A DNA stretch of 64,000 nucleotides from Actinoplanes italicus (GTDB lineage Bacteria > Actinomycetota > Actinomycetes > Mycobacteriales > Micromonosporaceae), in contig NZ_PVMZ01000015.1 of NCBI RefSeq assembly GCF_003001815.1, positions 223,269 to 287,268 of the forward strand, read 5' to 3'. Below are positions 1-8,769 of this stretch, piece by piece. Each line of letters starts with the position of its first letter. Position 1 is the stretch's first letter. Under the pieces are notes generated by a model. The model saw only the letters and a program-made list of their open reading frames with translations. It ran no database searches and was not told the DNA's origin. The position numbers and the translations under genes were made by a program.

Positions 1-255
1 GGAGACCTCGGGTCCGACGACGGCGGCCATGTACGTGTCGGCCTTGCTGAAGGTGTCGGGCACTCCGGCGGCGAGCAGGACGTCGTTGTTCGGCACCCAG
101 ATACCGGCCCCGGATCGGGCCGACGATCCACCGTAGACAGACGCTTTTTCAACGAGAACCGTGTTCAGTCCGGAGCGGGCCGTTGTCAGTGCGGCCGTCA
201 TGCCGGCGGCACCGGCACCCACCACGACCACGTCGTACTCCACGGTGACAGCCAT
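1..255 (-). CDS. kstD: 3-ketosteroid-delta1-dehydrogenase-like flavoprotein (N-terminus only)
   Basis: Only the first 85 codons are in the window; the gene continues off the left edge. The protein opens with a Rossmann FAD-binding motif (VVVVGAGAAGMTAAL) and then GGSSARSGAGIWVPNN. This resembles the flavin-contacting N-terminus of 3-ketosteroid-delta1-dehydrogenases, which put a C1-C2 double bond into steroid ring A. The ATG start follows from the frame. The gene diverges from a PaaI-type thioesterase across a KstR-type box, which fits a steroid catabolic role. A related fumarate-reductase-type flavoprotein cannot be excluded from the N-terminus alone. Confidence 0.75.
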   Translation of the reverse strand, partial: MAVTVEYDVVVVGAGAAGMTAALTTARSGLNTVLVEKASVYGGSSARSGAGIWVPNNDVLLAAGVPDTFSKADTYMAAVVGPEVS

Positions 256-296
256 GGCATCCCCATCCGCCGAGCCGTTTACCCCTTCGCAATAAC

Positions 297-310
297 TAGA
301 ACAGGTTATA
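297..310. promoter_or_regulatory. KstR-type operator
   Basis: The sequence TAGAACAGGTTATA fits the published KstR pattern TnnAACnnGTTnnA at every fixed position. KstR is the TetR-family repressor of cholesterol and steroid catabolism in actinobacteria. The site lies between the divergent dehydrogenase (start at 255) and thioesterase (start at 366). One dimer here could control both promoters. Binding is inferred from sequence only. Confidence 0.7.
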
Positions 311-365
311 GCAGTGTGATGAGATTCACTAGGTCCGATACCGTCGCGTATAGGAGCCTGTTGCT

Positions 366-1058
366 GTGAGCGATATCGACAACGGGCGGCGGCTGCGGGC
401 CGTCGACGACGGGCTGCTGCGGCGGCGTGAGGCGATCGCCGACCTCGGTGACGCGCTGCGGCTGCTGATCGAGAACGCCACCGCCACCGAGGCGCCGACC
501 GAGGAACTGATCCGCGCCGCCGAGCGGATCCGGCGCGCGGCGGCCCCGCTCGGCGAACGGGTCCGCGGCCGGTTCGAGTCGGCGGCCGCCGACGACCTGC
601 TCGGCGGGGTGCGCCTCTACAACCCGGTGACCGGGGCCGGCAGCGCCTTCGCCCCGCCGCTGGAGATCAGCCGGGAGGACGGCCTCGCGGTCGGCACCTG
701 CACGCTGGGTCTCGCCTTCGAGGGCCCGCCCAGCTACGCCCACGGTGGCGTCAGCGCAATGCTGCTCGACCAGATGCTGGGGTACGCCGTGAGCGTCTCC
801 GGCCATCCGGGCATGACCGGGCGCCTGGACACCGCCTACCGGCGGCCGGTGCCGTTGCACACCCCGCTGCGGCTGACCGCCGAGGTCGCCGCGATCGAGG
901 GCCGCCGGGTCACGGCGACGGGCACGATAGCCACGGCCGACGAGCCCGGCGAGGTCCTGGTCGAGGCGACGGGCGTGTTCGTGGCGCTGCGGGCCGAACA
1001 GGCGCAGCGGCTGTTCGGCCCGGTCATCGGCCGCAACCGGGAGTCGCGCGCCGGCTGA
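366..1058 (+). CDS. PaaI-family hotdog thioesterase
   Basis: A 230-residue protein with a PaaI-like hotdog domain in its second half. The stretch GPPSYAHGGVSAMLLDQMLG (about residues 118-137) is the family signature, with the HGG turn near the active site. Family members hydrolyse acyl-CoA thioesters. The N-terminal 80 residues are helical and charged. The start is GTG with AGGAG about 10 bases upstream. It shares a KstR-type intergenic region with a ketosteroid dehydrogenase, so the substrate may be a steroid-derived acyl-CoA. That substrate is an inference. Confidence 0.8.
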   Translation: MSDIDNGRRLRAVDDGLLRRREAIADLGDALRLLIENATATEAPTEELIRAAERIRRAAAPLGERVRGRFESAAADDLLGGVRLYNPVTGAGSAFAPPLEISREDGLAVGTCTLGLAFEGPPSYAHGGVSAMLLDQMLGYAVSVSGHPGMTGRLDTAYRRPVPLHTPLRLTAEVAAIEGRRVTATGTIATADEPGEVLVEATGVFVALRAEQAQRLFGPVIGRNRESRAG

Positions 1059-1061
1059 GAG

Positions 1062-2243
1062 CTACTCGATCACCCGGGCGATCGGGGACCGGGTGCCGGG
1101 GTCCGTGCCGATCCGGGCCAGGGATCTGTCCAGCAGATCCGCCTGAAGACCGGAACGTTCCGCCAGCCAGGTGACCCAGTCGCGCAGGAGTGCGAGCAGC
1201 GCGGCCTGGTCGCCGAGGTACTCGTCACGGATCCGCCCGGCCGCCGCCTCCACCCGGTGCGGCGAGCAGGTGTCGAACAGACTCGGCGCGAGCACCGGCC
1301 AGGCCTCGAACAGGTCCTCGATCAGGTCGTCGAGATCCTCGGGCTCGGGCCGGTCCGCACGGTCCCGCCACCAGGCGGCGAACGCGGCCGAGCCCGCGTC
1401 GAGGGCGGTGCCGCGCACCTTCGCCCTGATCACCGGCGGCAGTTCGAGGACCGACTCCGCCAGGCTCCGGCAGCGGTGATACTCGCCGAGCTGCTCGGCC
1501 GTCTCGACGCCCATCGCCGCGATCTCCTGCGGAACCGGCAGCAGATCCTCCAGCAGGTGGGAGTCGTCGATCCGTCGCCACGACGTGCCACCGGCGGCGA
1601 CCGCCCCGACCGCGAGCTGCCACGCGGCCAGAGCCTCCTCCGGAGAGGCGTAGAAGGCAGTGTGCACCGGCGTCGGCGCGAAGTCGCAGGCGTCGAGGTC
1701 CCACAGGTACCAGCGGACCGGTCCCTCCGGCGTGCCGAACGGGGCGATGACGGCGAACCGGCTTCCGTAGCGGTCACAGGTCCAGAGCACCTCGCCGGCG
1801 ACGGTCCGCTCCGGCGCCCGCAGCTTCAAGCGGTCCAGCAGCGGCAGGGGCAGGATCGCCGCCAGCGCCGCGAGCACCCGGGCGGCCGCCTCGCCGTCGC
1901 GGGCCGCCAGGTCGCCGGCGAGGGCCGCGGCCAGGTGGTCGGGACCGACGTAGCCGCCGTCCGAAGGCAGATCACCGAGAGCGGCGAGCACCGGGCCGAG
2001 ACTCGCGCACAGCTCGTCCTCCAGGGCGGTCCCGGTCCGTGGTGAGGCGAGGAGCCGCTCGGCGAGCTCCGCGGCATGGGGCCGGGCCAGCTCGGTCCGC
2101 ATGATGCGGCTCTGCTCCCAGCTCGACGCGAGATCCCGGAACGCGTTCTCGCTCCGGATCCGCCGGATGTTGTCGCGGCGGCGGTCCGCCCGGACCGCCG
2201 CCGCCGACTTCGGGGACTTCTTACGTTTACGTGAGACCGGCAC
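1062..2243 (-). CDS. Hypothetical protein, 393 aa
   Basis: I do not recognise the family. The N-terminus is very basic (KRKK, ARG-rich to residue 35), followed by a long alanine- and leucine-rich, mostly helical protein with scattered acidic stretches (PEPEDLDDLIEDLFEAWP near residue 300). There is no signal peptide or membrane segment, so it is probably cytoplasmic. It converges with the thioesterase gene with only three bases between stops, so the two 3' ends abut. Codon usage is typical for the window. Confidence 0.65.
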   Translation of the reverse strand: MPVSRKRKKSPKSAAAVRADRRRDNIRRIRSENAFRDLASSWEQSRIMRTELARPHAAELAERLLASPRTGTALEDELCASLGPVLAALGDLPSDGGYVGPDHLAAALAGDLAARDGEAAARVLAALAAILPLPLLDRLKLRAPERTVAGEVLWTCDRYGSRFAVIAPFGTPEGPVRWYLWDLDACDFAPTPVHTAFYASPEEALAAWQLAVGAVAAGGTSWRRIDDSHLLEDLLPVPQEIAAMGVETAEQLGEYHRCRSLAESVLELPPVIRAKVRGTALDAGSAAFAAWWRDRADRPEPEDLDDLIEDLFEAWPVLAPSLFDTCSPHRVEAAAGRIRDEYLGDQAALLALLRDWVTWLAERSGLQADLLDRSLARIGTDPGTRSPIARVIE

Positions 2244-2302
2244 GGGCCGAGAATATGCACGGATCTCTCCGCGGGCCGACCGGCGTCACCCGCACGGGCG
2301 TC

Positions 2303-3355
2303 TCAACAGCGCGCAGGGTTCCACCCGTCCGAGCCACTCAGGAACGCCTCGACGGTGGTGGATGCGGCCTGCTCGGCGGTCAGCTGCGGGCGGTTGTCCG
2401 ACACGATCGCACCGGGGCCGAAGTTGCGGTACTCGGCGAACCGGGCCTCCTCCCACGGCCATGTGCCGAAGGCGGTCCAGGCCACCTCCGGGATGTGCGC
2501 GCCGATCCACGACTCCCGGATCACGGTCTGTCCGATCGCGTTCGGGTCCTGGCTGGGGTGCCAGGGGCGGCCCAGGAAGACGGTCCCGGCCGGGGCGTCC
2601 GAGGTGAACCGGCAGCGGTGGAACAGCAGCCCGTGCGGGTTGGTGATATCGGTGCTGGGCGCGGTCACGTACCCGTTCGGTGTGCTGCCTCGGTCCAGCG
2701 AGTGGATCCGGCACCGGTCGAAGACCGCGGTGGCCCGGCCGAAGATGAAGTCGACGTCACCCTCCACATAGCAGTCGCGCAGGTAGACGCGCGCGATCAC
2801 CCCGGCCGCGCTGCTGTTGACGTACAGCGTGTCCTGGTTGGCAAGGAATCTGACCTTCTCGAAGACCAGCCGGTCGGCGCGGGTCAGCACGGCCACCGCC
2901 TGCCGTCCGGTGATCTCCGGGTGCGCGGCCTCGTCGAAGAGGTTGGCGAAGGTCAGGTTGGTCGCCTTGAAGCCGGCGCCGTCGACGGTGACCGACGCGC
3001 TGCCCGAGGTGCCCCAGGTGCCGCCGCCCGGCTTGGGGGTGCCGTTGGCGCGGTCGTCCGCGATCACCACCTGGTCCGGGCGGCGGCCGAGGCCGCGCAG
3101 TTCGAGGTTCGGCTTGGTGGCGGGGATGACCACCTGACCGAGGTACGTGCCGGGACGCACGCCGATGACGTACGGCACGCCTGCCGCGGCGGGTGCGGCG
3201 TCGACGGCCGCCTGGATCCCGCTGTGATCACCGCTGCCGTCCGTGGCCACGATCGCGTCCGGCCGGCGGCCGCCCGCGACGGCCGGCGTGGACACCATCC
3301 CGGTGGCGACGATGCCGAGCCCGGATGACATGCCGAGGAAGGTACGCCGACGCAC
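2303..3355 (-). CDS. Secreted pectin methylesterase (CE8)
   Basis: A 350-residue pectinesterase that removes methyl esters from pectin so that lyases can act. A twin-arginine-type N-terminus (MRRRTFLG, then a hydrophobic stretch ending in AVAGG) implies export. Carbohydrate esterase 8 motifs occur in order: GTYLGQV (about 69), QAVAV (Gln153), QDTLYV (Gln174, Asp175), DFIFGRA (Asp202) and LGRPWHP (Arg263, Trp265). The two catalytic Asp and the Arg are therefore all present. Upstream lies a perfect GGAAAGCGCTTTCC palindrome. The same operator type precedes the rhamnogalacturonan acetylesterase at 21.9 kb. Confidence 0.93.
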   Translation of the reverse strand: MRRRTFLGMSSGLGIVATGMVSTPAVAGGRRPDAIVATDGSGDHSGIQAAVDAAPAAAGVPYVIGVRPGTYLGQVVIPATKPNLELRGLGRRPDQVVIADDRANGTPKPGGGTWGTSGSASVTVDGAGFKATNLTFANLFDEAAHPEITGRQAVAVLTRADRLVFEKVRFLANQDTLYVNSSAAGVIARVYLRDCYVEGDVDFIFGRATAVFDRCRIHSLDRGSTPNGYVTAPSTDITNPHGLLFHRCRFTSDAPAGTVFLGRPWHPSQDPNAIGQTVIRESWIGAHIPEVAWTAFGTWPWEEARFAEYRNFGPGAIVSDNRPQLTAEQAASTTVEAFLSGSDGWNPARC

Positions 3356-3386
3356 ACCATTCTCCTAACGTGGGGATTGCGCTGGG

Positions 3387-3400
3387 GGAAAGCGCTTTCC
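3387..3400. promoter_or_regulatory. LacI-type operator upstream of pectinesterase
   Basis: GGAAAGCGCTTTCC is a perfect 14-bp palindrome with the central CG step typical of LacI-family operators. It lies 32 bases upstream of the pectinesterase start, where it could block transcription. It also lies upstream of the serine hydrolase gene on the other strand (start 3514), so it may serve both. The acetylesterase at 21927 has nearly the same site. Confidence 0.7.
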
Positions 3401-3513
3401 TCGCCACGGTAGGGGTCGCACTCGCCGACGTCAATGGGAACCTGCGGCGTGTCCCTTGTGGATACAGTCTGCAGGGTGCGCCGGCCGGCGCCGTGATTCC
3501 TGGGGAGGATCCG

Positions 3514-5061
3514 ATGACCGAACCGATGTCCCGCCGAACGCTTCTGCGCACCGCCGCCGGTGGGGCCGCCGCCGTGGCAGCCGGGGTGGTGGCCGGCTCA
3601 CCCGCCGCAGCGTCCGCGGGCCGGGTGCCACGCGTGGTACGCGAGCTCGAGGAGAAGATCCAGGCCGGGATGGCCGCGTACGGCGTTCCCGGCGTCGCCT
3701 ACGGTCTGCGGTACCAGGGTCGCGACTACGTCGGCGGCTTCGGCGTGACCAGCGTGGCCGAACCCGCGCCGGTCGACGGGGACACCCTGTTCCGGATCGC
3801 CTCGACGACCAAGACCTTCGTCGGTACGGCCGTGATGCGCCTGGTTGAGCGGGGACGGCTGGACCTGGACCGGCCCCTGCGCACGTATCTGCCGGACTTC
3901 CGGACCAGCGACGAGGCGGCGTCACGGCGGGTGACACTGCGGCAGACGCTCAACCACAGCGCGGGCTGGCTCGGCGACGTCTACACCGACACCGGCAGCG
4001 ACGACGCGTTCCTCCAGCGGTACGTCGATTCGCTGGCCACCGTGCGCCAGGTGACGGCTCCCGGCGCGTTGTTCACCTACAACAACACGGCGCTCAACGT
4101 GGCCGGCCGGGTCCTCGAGGTGGCGTCGGGCCGGGGGTTCGAGCAGGCCGTGCGTGACCTCGTCCTCGATCCGCTGCGGTTGCGGAGCAGCGTGTTCACG
4201 CTCGGCGAACTGGCGGGCGCGCGCGTGGCCGTACCGCATGGATTCGATCTTGAAGGGAATCTCGTCGCCGCTCCGGAGGCCCTGGCCATCCCACGGAGCC
4301 TGCACCCTGCCGGTGGTCTCTTCTCCACCGCCCGTGATCAGCTGAAGTGGGCCCGCTTCCATCTCGGCGACGGGAGTCCGCTGCTCAGCCGGCGGTCGCT
4401 GCGGGCGATGCGGTGGCGTCCAGGGCCCGGCGGGACGCTGTTCGTGGAGCTCGACGGGGCCGGGGTGACGTGGATGCTGCGGCCGACCGCCGAGGGCCCG
4501 CGGGTCGTGCAGCACGGAGGTGACCTGCCGGGACAGCACTCCGGGTTCATGTTCGTGCCGGAGAAGGACTTCGCGCTGACCCTGCTGACCAACTCGACGG
4601 GCGGCCCGTCGCTGAGGGCCGAGCTGTTCGGCGACGACTGGGCGCTGAGCCGGTTCACCGGCCTGCACAACCTCCCGGCCACGCCCAGGACCCTCACGCC
4701 GGCGCAGCTGGCCGGCTACGAGGGGCACTACGTGACCGAGCAGATCGGGTTCGACGGTGAACCGGTGAGCTCCACCCTCGACCTGGTCGGCATCGGCGGG
4801 CGGCTGAGCCTGCGCATCGGTGGGAGGGAGCAGCTGGTGCTGCCGTTCTACCGCCGTGACTACGTGCGGGTGTGGGCACCGGACGGATCGGACACGCACA
4901 GCCGGGCCAACTTCGTCCGTGACCCGGACGGCTCGGTGGGGTGGCTGCTGTTCGGCGGCCGGCTCTTCCGCCGCAACCCGGCCGGCACGGCGTCGCTGCG
5001 GACCACCGCCTCGCCGGCGAAACTCCTGCCCGGCACGCTGCCGCACCCTACTCGGTTCTGA
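3514..5061 (+). CDS. Secreted serine hydrolase of the beta-lactamase/PBP4* family
   Basis: A 515-residue exported enzyme with a twin-arginine-type signal (SRRTLLR, hydrophobic stretch, ASA). The class C beta-lactamase fold motifs are present: STTK with Ser97 and Lys100, the YNN triad at Tyr189, and HGG at about 334. Members are D-aminopeptidases, esterases or PBP-like enzymes, so the substrate cannot be told. The ATG at 3514 is chosen because a GGGAGGA ribosome site precedes it and the signal peptide starts there. A longer in-frame reading upstream has no signal. A C-terminal beta domain begins near residue 395. Confidence 0.85.
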   Translation: MTEPMSRRTLLRTAAGGAAAVAAGVVAGSPAAASAGRVPRVVRELEEKIQAGMAAYGVPGVAYGLRYQGRDYVGGFGVTSVAEPAPVDGDTLFRIASTTKTFVGTAVMRLVERGRLDLDRPLRTYLPDFRTSDEAASRRVTLRQTLNHSAGWLGDVYTDTGSDDAFLQRYVDSLATVRQVTAPGALFTYNNTALNVAGRVLEVASGRGFEQAVRDLVLDPLRLRSSVFTLGELAGARVAVPHGFDLEGNLVAAPEALAIPRSLHPAGGLFSTARDQLKWARFHLGDGSPLLSRRSLRAMRWRPGPGGTLFVELDGAGVTWMLRPTAEGPRVVQHGGDLPGQHSGFMFVPEKDFALTLLTNSTGGPSLRAELFGDDWALSRFTGLHNLPATPRTLTPAQLAGYEGHYVTEQIGFDGEPVSSTLDLVGIGGRLSLRIGGREQLVLPFYRRDYVRVWAPDGSDTHSRANFVRDPDGSVGWLLFGGRLFRRNPAGTASLRTTASPAKLLPGTLPHPTRF

Positions 5062-6196
5062 GACGGAAGTCCTTTCCGTTCGCTTCGAGGAGGAGGAACT
5101 TCGGCACGGTACGGGTGCCGTCCGCGTTGAACGCGACCTCGCCGGACAGCGCGGCGAGGTCGGTACCGCTCAAGGCGACGCGGACGGCCTCACGGTCGGT
5201 GCTCCCGGCCCGTTTGATCGCGTCGACGGCCACCATGACGGCGTCATAGGCCTCGGGGCTCGACGGGCCGGGGTCGGCGCCGTAGGCGGCCTTGTACCGC
5301 TGCGACCAGTCCTTCAGTTCGGGCATGAACGCGGGTACGAGCAGCGCGGTCCCGTAGACGTCGCGGGCCTGCGACTCGCTCAGGTCGGCGAGCAGCGGAC
5401 CGTCGGTGGCGCCGTCGCCGACCACGATCCGGCCGGTGAAGCCCTCGGCCCGCAGATCCTTTATCAGCTGGTTCGCCTCGCCGTAGTACCCGGTGTAGTA
5501 GACGACGTCGGCCTTGGCGCCGATGATCGCCCCGGCGGTGCGCTTGTAGTCGGTGGCGCCCTGGCTCAGTTTGAGCTCGCCGGCCACGGCCGGTGAGCCG
5601 GTCTTGCGGGCATGCTCGGCGGTCTCCTCGGCCAGCGTGACCGGGAAGCTGGTGCCGTCGTGCACGACCGCCAGGCGCTTGCCGCCCAGCCTGTTCATCC
5701 ATTCGACGGCGAACTCGGCCTCGGCCGTGACCGTGCCGCAGATCAGGAACACGCTGTCGTAGCGGGGTTCGATCAGGTCGGTCGAGTTGGCCTGCGCGAT
5801 GATCATCGGGATGCCCGCGTCCCGGAAGATCTTCAGGGTCGGCACCACGGCGCTGCTGCAGTAACCGCCGACCGAGAGCGTCACGTCCTTCTTGACGACC
5901 GTCTGCGCGGCCGTGACAGCGGTGCCGGGGTCGCACGCGTCGTCCTCGGCCACGAGTTCGACCTGTCGCCCGAGCACCCCACCGGCGGCGTTGACCTCGC
6001 TGACGGCGAGTTTCGCGCCGTTCAGCATCGCCTCGCCGGAGTGGCTGCTGCGCCCGGTGAGCGGCAGAAGACTGGCCAGGCGGATCACGTCCGGCGCCGA
6101 CGCGGCCGGCTTCGGGTCGTCGGATCCGGCGCAGGCGGACAGCCCGGCCAGGATCAGGGCCGCGGCGGCTACCGCGACGGTTCTGGGGCCACGCAC
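5048..6196 (-). CDS. ABC-transporter substrate-binding lipoprotein (branched-chain amino-acid type)
   Basis: A 382-residue periplasmic-binding-protein type I fold of the LivJ/amide-binding family. The signal peptide ends in a lipobox LSAC with Cys22, so the protein is membrane-anchored by lipid. The core matches the family: IRLASLLPLTG at the mature start, then GAKLAVSEVNAAGG. No permease or ATPase gene is adjacent, so it may be an orphan binding protein or a sensor partner. Its 3' end overlaps the serine hydrolase stop by 14 bases in convergent orientation. Confidence 0.88.
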   Translation of the reverse strand: MRGPRTVAVAAAALILAGLSACAGSDDPKPAASAPDVIRLASLLPLTGRSSHSGEAMLNGAKLAVSEVNAAGGVLGRQVELVAEDDACDPGTAVTAAQTVVKKDVTLSVGGYCSSAVVPTLKIFRDAGIPMIIAQANSTDLIEPRYDSVFLICGTVTAEAEFAVEWMNRLGGKRLAVVHDGTSFPVTLAEETAEHARKTGSPAVAGELKLSQGATDYKRTAGAIIGAKADVVYYTGYYGEANQLIKDLRAEGFTGRIVVGDGATDGPLLADLSESQARDVYGTALLVPAFMPELKDWSQRYKAAYGADPGPSSPEAYDAVMVAVDAIKRAGSTDREAVRVALSGTDLAALSGEVAFNADGTRTVPKFLLLEANGKDFRLRTE

Positions 6197-6298
6197 CTGA
6201 AACTCCGTTCGCTGGGCTCACCTGCTCCGATCGACCTCGACCGGCCGAAGCTGAACCGGATTCCTTGATCCGGTGGGTTCGCTGCCGAAAGAGGGGAT

Positions 6299-8293
6299 GT
6301 GTGGGGGCGCATCCGGGGCCGTGGCCGCAGCCTGCTGATGACGGTGGCGCTCGCCGTCGTCCTGCTGGCTCTCGCGGGCTACGTGCTGCAGGGCACCGCC
6401 GACACCACGCGCGCCACCGAGCAGCAGAGCGCCGCCCTGATCGTGGACATGAAGTTCACCGAGGCACGGATCGCCGTCGCGATGCAGGAGGTGAACCTCC
6501 GGCACTACCAGGTGGAGCCGTCGGTCGCCGTACGGAGCAGGTTCGAGAAGGTGGTCGCGGAGGCCGAACGGAACCTCACGGAGATCGCCGAGACGTCCGG
6601 GGACCGGGCCCGGCAGGACGCGCGGCGGCTGCTGACCGGTCAGGTCGCCTATCGCAAACTCGCGGAGCAGCTGATCGCGAAGGTGGCCGACAGCGATCCG
6701 GACTTCATGCAGTTCGACCGGCTCCAGGTCACGCCGGCGTTCTACTCGCTGCAGAACGACGTGGACGACGTGTCCCGGGCGTACCACGAGTACGCGCAGC
6801 AGGAGGTCACCCGGCTCGGCGACGCGCAGGGCCGGCTCCTGCTGGGCACCGCGATGGGATTCGGCGTCGGTCTGACGCTGGTCGCGATGATCATGCGGAT
6901 GGTTCTGGGCTATCAGCGCCGGCTCGTGGTCCAGGCCGCCGACAGCCGCCACCAGGCCATGCACGACCCGCTCACCGGCCTGCCCAACCGGGCCCTCTTC
7001 CAGCAGAAACTGCAGAAGTCGCTGGCGGCCGCGGAACGTGGCGGCGGCCGGACCGCGATGATGGTCATCGACCTGGACGGGTTCAAGGCCGTCAACGACA
7101 CGATGGGGCATCACGCGGGCGACCAGGTGCTGATCGAGGCCGGGCGGCGCCTGTCCGGGCACGTCGGCGCGCCCGGAGTGGTGGCACGCCTCGGCGGCGA
7201 CGAGTTCGCCGTGCTGCTCCCCCGCGTCTCCGGCCTGCCCGAGGCCACCGCTCTCGCCGAGCAGCTGGTCGCCGAGCTGAACCGCGACTTCGTGCTGGGT
7301 GACCGGCCGGCCGCGATCAGCGGCAGTCTGGGGGTGGCCCTCGGTCCGGCGGAGGGGGCGGCCGACGCCGGCGAGCTGTTCCGGCACGCCGACGCGGCCA
7401 TGTACCGCGCCAAGCGCCACGGCGGTGGTGTCGCGGTGTACGACCCGGGCACCGACGCCGGTGAGCAGGACGACCGGATGCAGCTGTTCGCCGATCTGCG
7501 CCTGCTGCTGGACACCGGTGATCCCGAGGGGCAACTTCAACTGCATTACCAGCCGCAGGTACGCCTGAGCGACGGCCGGGTCGGCGCGGTGGAGGCGCTG
7601 GTCCGCTGGCGGCATCCGTCCCGTGGCGTGGTCATGCCGGCCACCCTCCTGCCGATCGCCGAGCGCGGTGGCCTGGAGATCGGCCTCACCTATCACCTGC
7701 TGACGGTGGCCGCGCGGCAGACGGCGGCGTGGCTGGCAGGCGGGTGGCGGTGCCGGGTGTCGTTCAACGTGGCGCCGGGGGCGCTGCGCGACGAACGGTT
7801 CGCCGAGACCGTGCTCGCCACGATCGACGCGGCCGGCCTGCCGCCCGAGCTGCTGCGGCTGGAGCTCACCGAGACCGGGATCATGGCCGACTCGGGCACG
7901 GCGTTGCGCCGGCTGAGCGACAGCGGCGTCACCGTGTCGGTGGACGACTTCGGCACCGGGTTCAGTTCGCTGGTGCAGCTGCGGGACGTACCGGCCGACG
8001 AGCTGAAGATCGATCGGCTCTTCGTCGGCAGCCTGGCCGAGGGCACGCCGGACGAGGTCATGGTGCGCAGTTCGATCGACCTCGGGCACAACCTCGGGCT
8101 CGAGGTTGTCGCCGAGGGCGTGGAGGACGTCGCGACGCTGGTACGGCTACGGCAGATGTCGTGCGACCACGCACAGGGGTTCGTGCTGAGTCACCCGGTC
8201 CCGGCCGGCGAACTGCCCGACGCCTGCCGTGCCGCCGAGACGGTGGCCGCCGCGGCTCTGAGTCAGACCGCTCCGGTCTCGCCCGCCTGCTGA
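6299..8293 (+). CDS. Membrane GGDEF-EAL c-di-GMP protein
   Basis: A 664-residue two-domain enzyme for cyclic-di-GMP turnover. Residues 12-32 and about 178-200 are membrane helices enclosing a helical extracytoplasmic sensor region. The GGDEF domain follows, with an intact GGDEF at about 300. No RxxD inhibitory site lies five residues before it. The EAL domain starts near 400, with EAL at about 430 and conserved DDFGTGFSS and KIDRLF. Key metal and catalytic residues appear present, so both activities are possible. Start: GTG at 6299 after GAGGGGAT; an in-frame ATG at 6338 is the alternative. Confidence 0.9.
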   Translation: MWGRIRGRGRSLLMTVALAVVLLALAGYVLQGTADTTRATEQQSAALIVDMKFTEARIAVAMQEVNLRHYQVEPSVAVRSRFEKVVAEAERNLTEIAETSGDRARQDARRLLTGQVAYRKLAEQLIAKVADSDPDFMQFDRLQVTPAFYSLQNDVDDVSRAYHEYAQQEVTRLGDAQGRLLLGTAMGFGVGLTLVAMIMRMVLGYQRRLVVQAADSRHQAMHDPLTGLPNRALFQQKLQKSLAAAERGGGRTAMMVIDLDGFKAVNDTMGHHAGDQVLIEAGRRLSGHVGAPGVVARLGGDEFAVLLPRVSGLPEATALAEQLVAELNRDFVLGDRPAAISGSLGVALGPAEGAADAGELFRHADAAMYRAKRHGGGVAVYDPGTDAGEQDDRMQLFADLRLLLDTGDPEGQLQLHYQPQVRLSDGRVGAVEALVRWRHPSRGVVMPATLLPIAERGGLEIGLTYHLLTVAARQTAAWLAGGWRCRVSFNVAPGALRDERFAETVLATIDAAGLPPELLRLELTETGIMADSGTALRRLSDSGVTVSVDDFGTGFSSLVQLRDVPADELKIDRLFVGSLAEGTPDEVMVRSSIDLGHNLGLEVVAEGVEDVATLVRLRQMSCDHAQGFVLSHPVPAGELPDACRAAETVAAAALSQTAPVSPAC

Positions 8294-8586
8294 CGGCGTT
8301 CCTCATCGGCCTGACGGCGGCGCTCCACGCGGCGCTGCTCCAGCCTGCGCCAGCGGTTGTAGACCTCGACGGCGGCCTCGACCGGCTCGGGGGCGCGGCC
8401 CGCCTTCCACTGGCGCGGCAGGATCGCCTCGGCGCCGAGCCAGAGCAGGTCGCTCATCGGCACGGTGCCGCCGTGCATGCGCATCAGTTCCTCGGCGACC
8501 CGCACCGCGTGATCGCTACGACGCCACAATTCCACCGCAGTACTGCCGTGCAGTAACTCTTCGTGATCGTCAGGATGCAGTTCCAT
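8263..8586 (-). CDS. Hypothetical protein, 107 aa
   Basis: Unrecognised small protein, mostly helical. The N-terminus is acidic and His-rich (ELHPDDHEELLHG), a middle segment reads LLWLGAEAILPRQW, and the C-terminus is strongly charged and coiled-coil-like (RRLEQRRVERRRQADEERR). No signal is seen. Its 3' end overlaps the last 31 bases of the convergent GGDEF-EAL gene. The composition and defined ATG suggest a real gene, but no function is proposed. Confidence 0.55.
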   Translation of the reverse strand: MELHPDDHEELLHGSTAVELWRRSDHAVRVAEELMRMHGGTVPMSDLLWLGAEAILPRQWKAGRAPEPVEAAVEVYNRWRRLEQRRVERRRQADEERRQQAGETGAV

Positions 8587-8730
8587 AGGTTGGCTGCCCT
8601 TCGCGGCGATAAGAATCCCAGGTCAGAGGCACTGTGGCGGTCAGCGGTCGAGAATGTCAAGACCACGGAGCGCGACCAAGGGCGCAGATCACGTCAGGAC
8701 GTTGACAAACATAAATTAAAAGAGGGACAT

Positions 8731-8744
8731 TGGGAGCGCTCCCA
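8731..8744. promoter_or_regulatory. CebR/CelR-type operator upstream of mannanase
   Basis: TGGGAGCGCTCCCA is a perfect 14-bp palindrome identical to the known operator of the LacI-family cellobiose repressor CebR/CelR in Streptomyces and Thermobifida. It lies 25 bases upstream of the mannanase ATG. A TTGACA hexamer at 8702-8707 could be the -35 element, placing the operator over the start of transcription. Induction by beta-linked oligosaccharides is inferred. Confidence 0.8.
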
Positions 8745-8769
8745 CTACTCCCATCCCCAGGAGAGAAGC

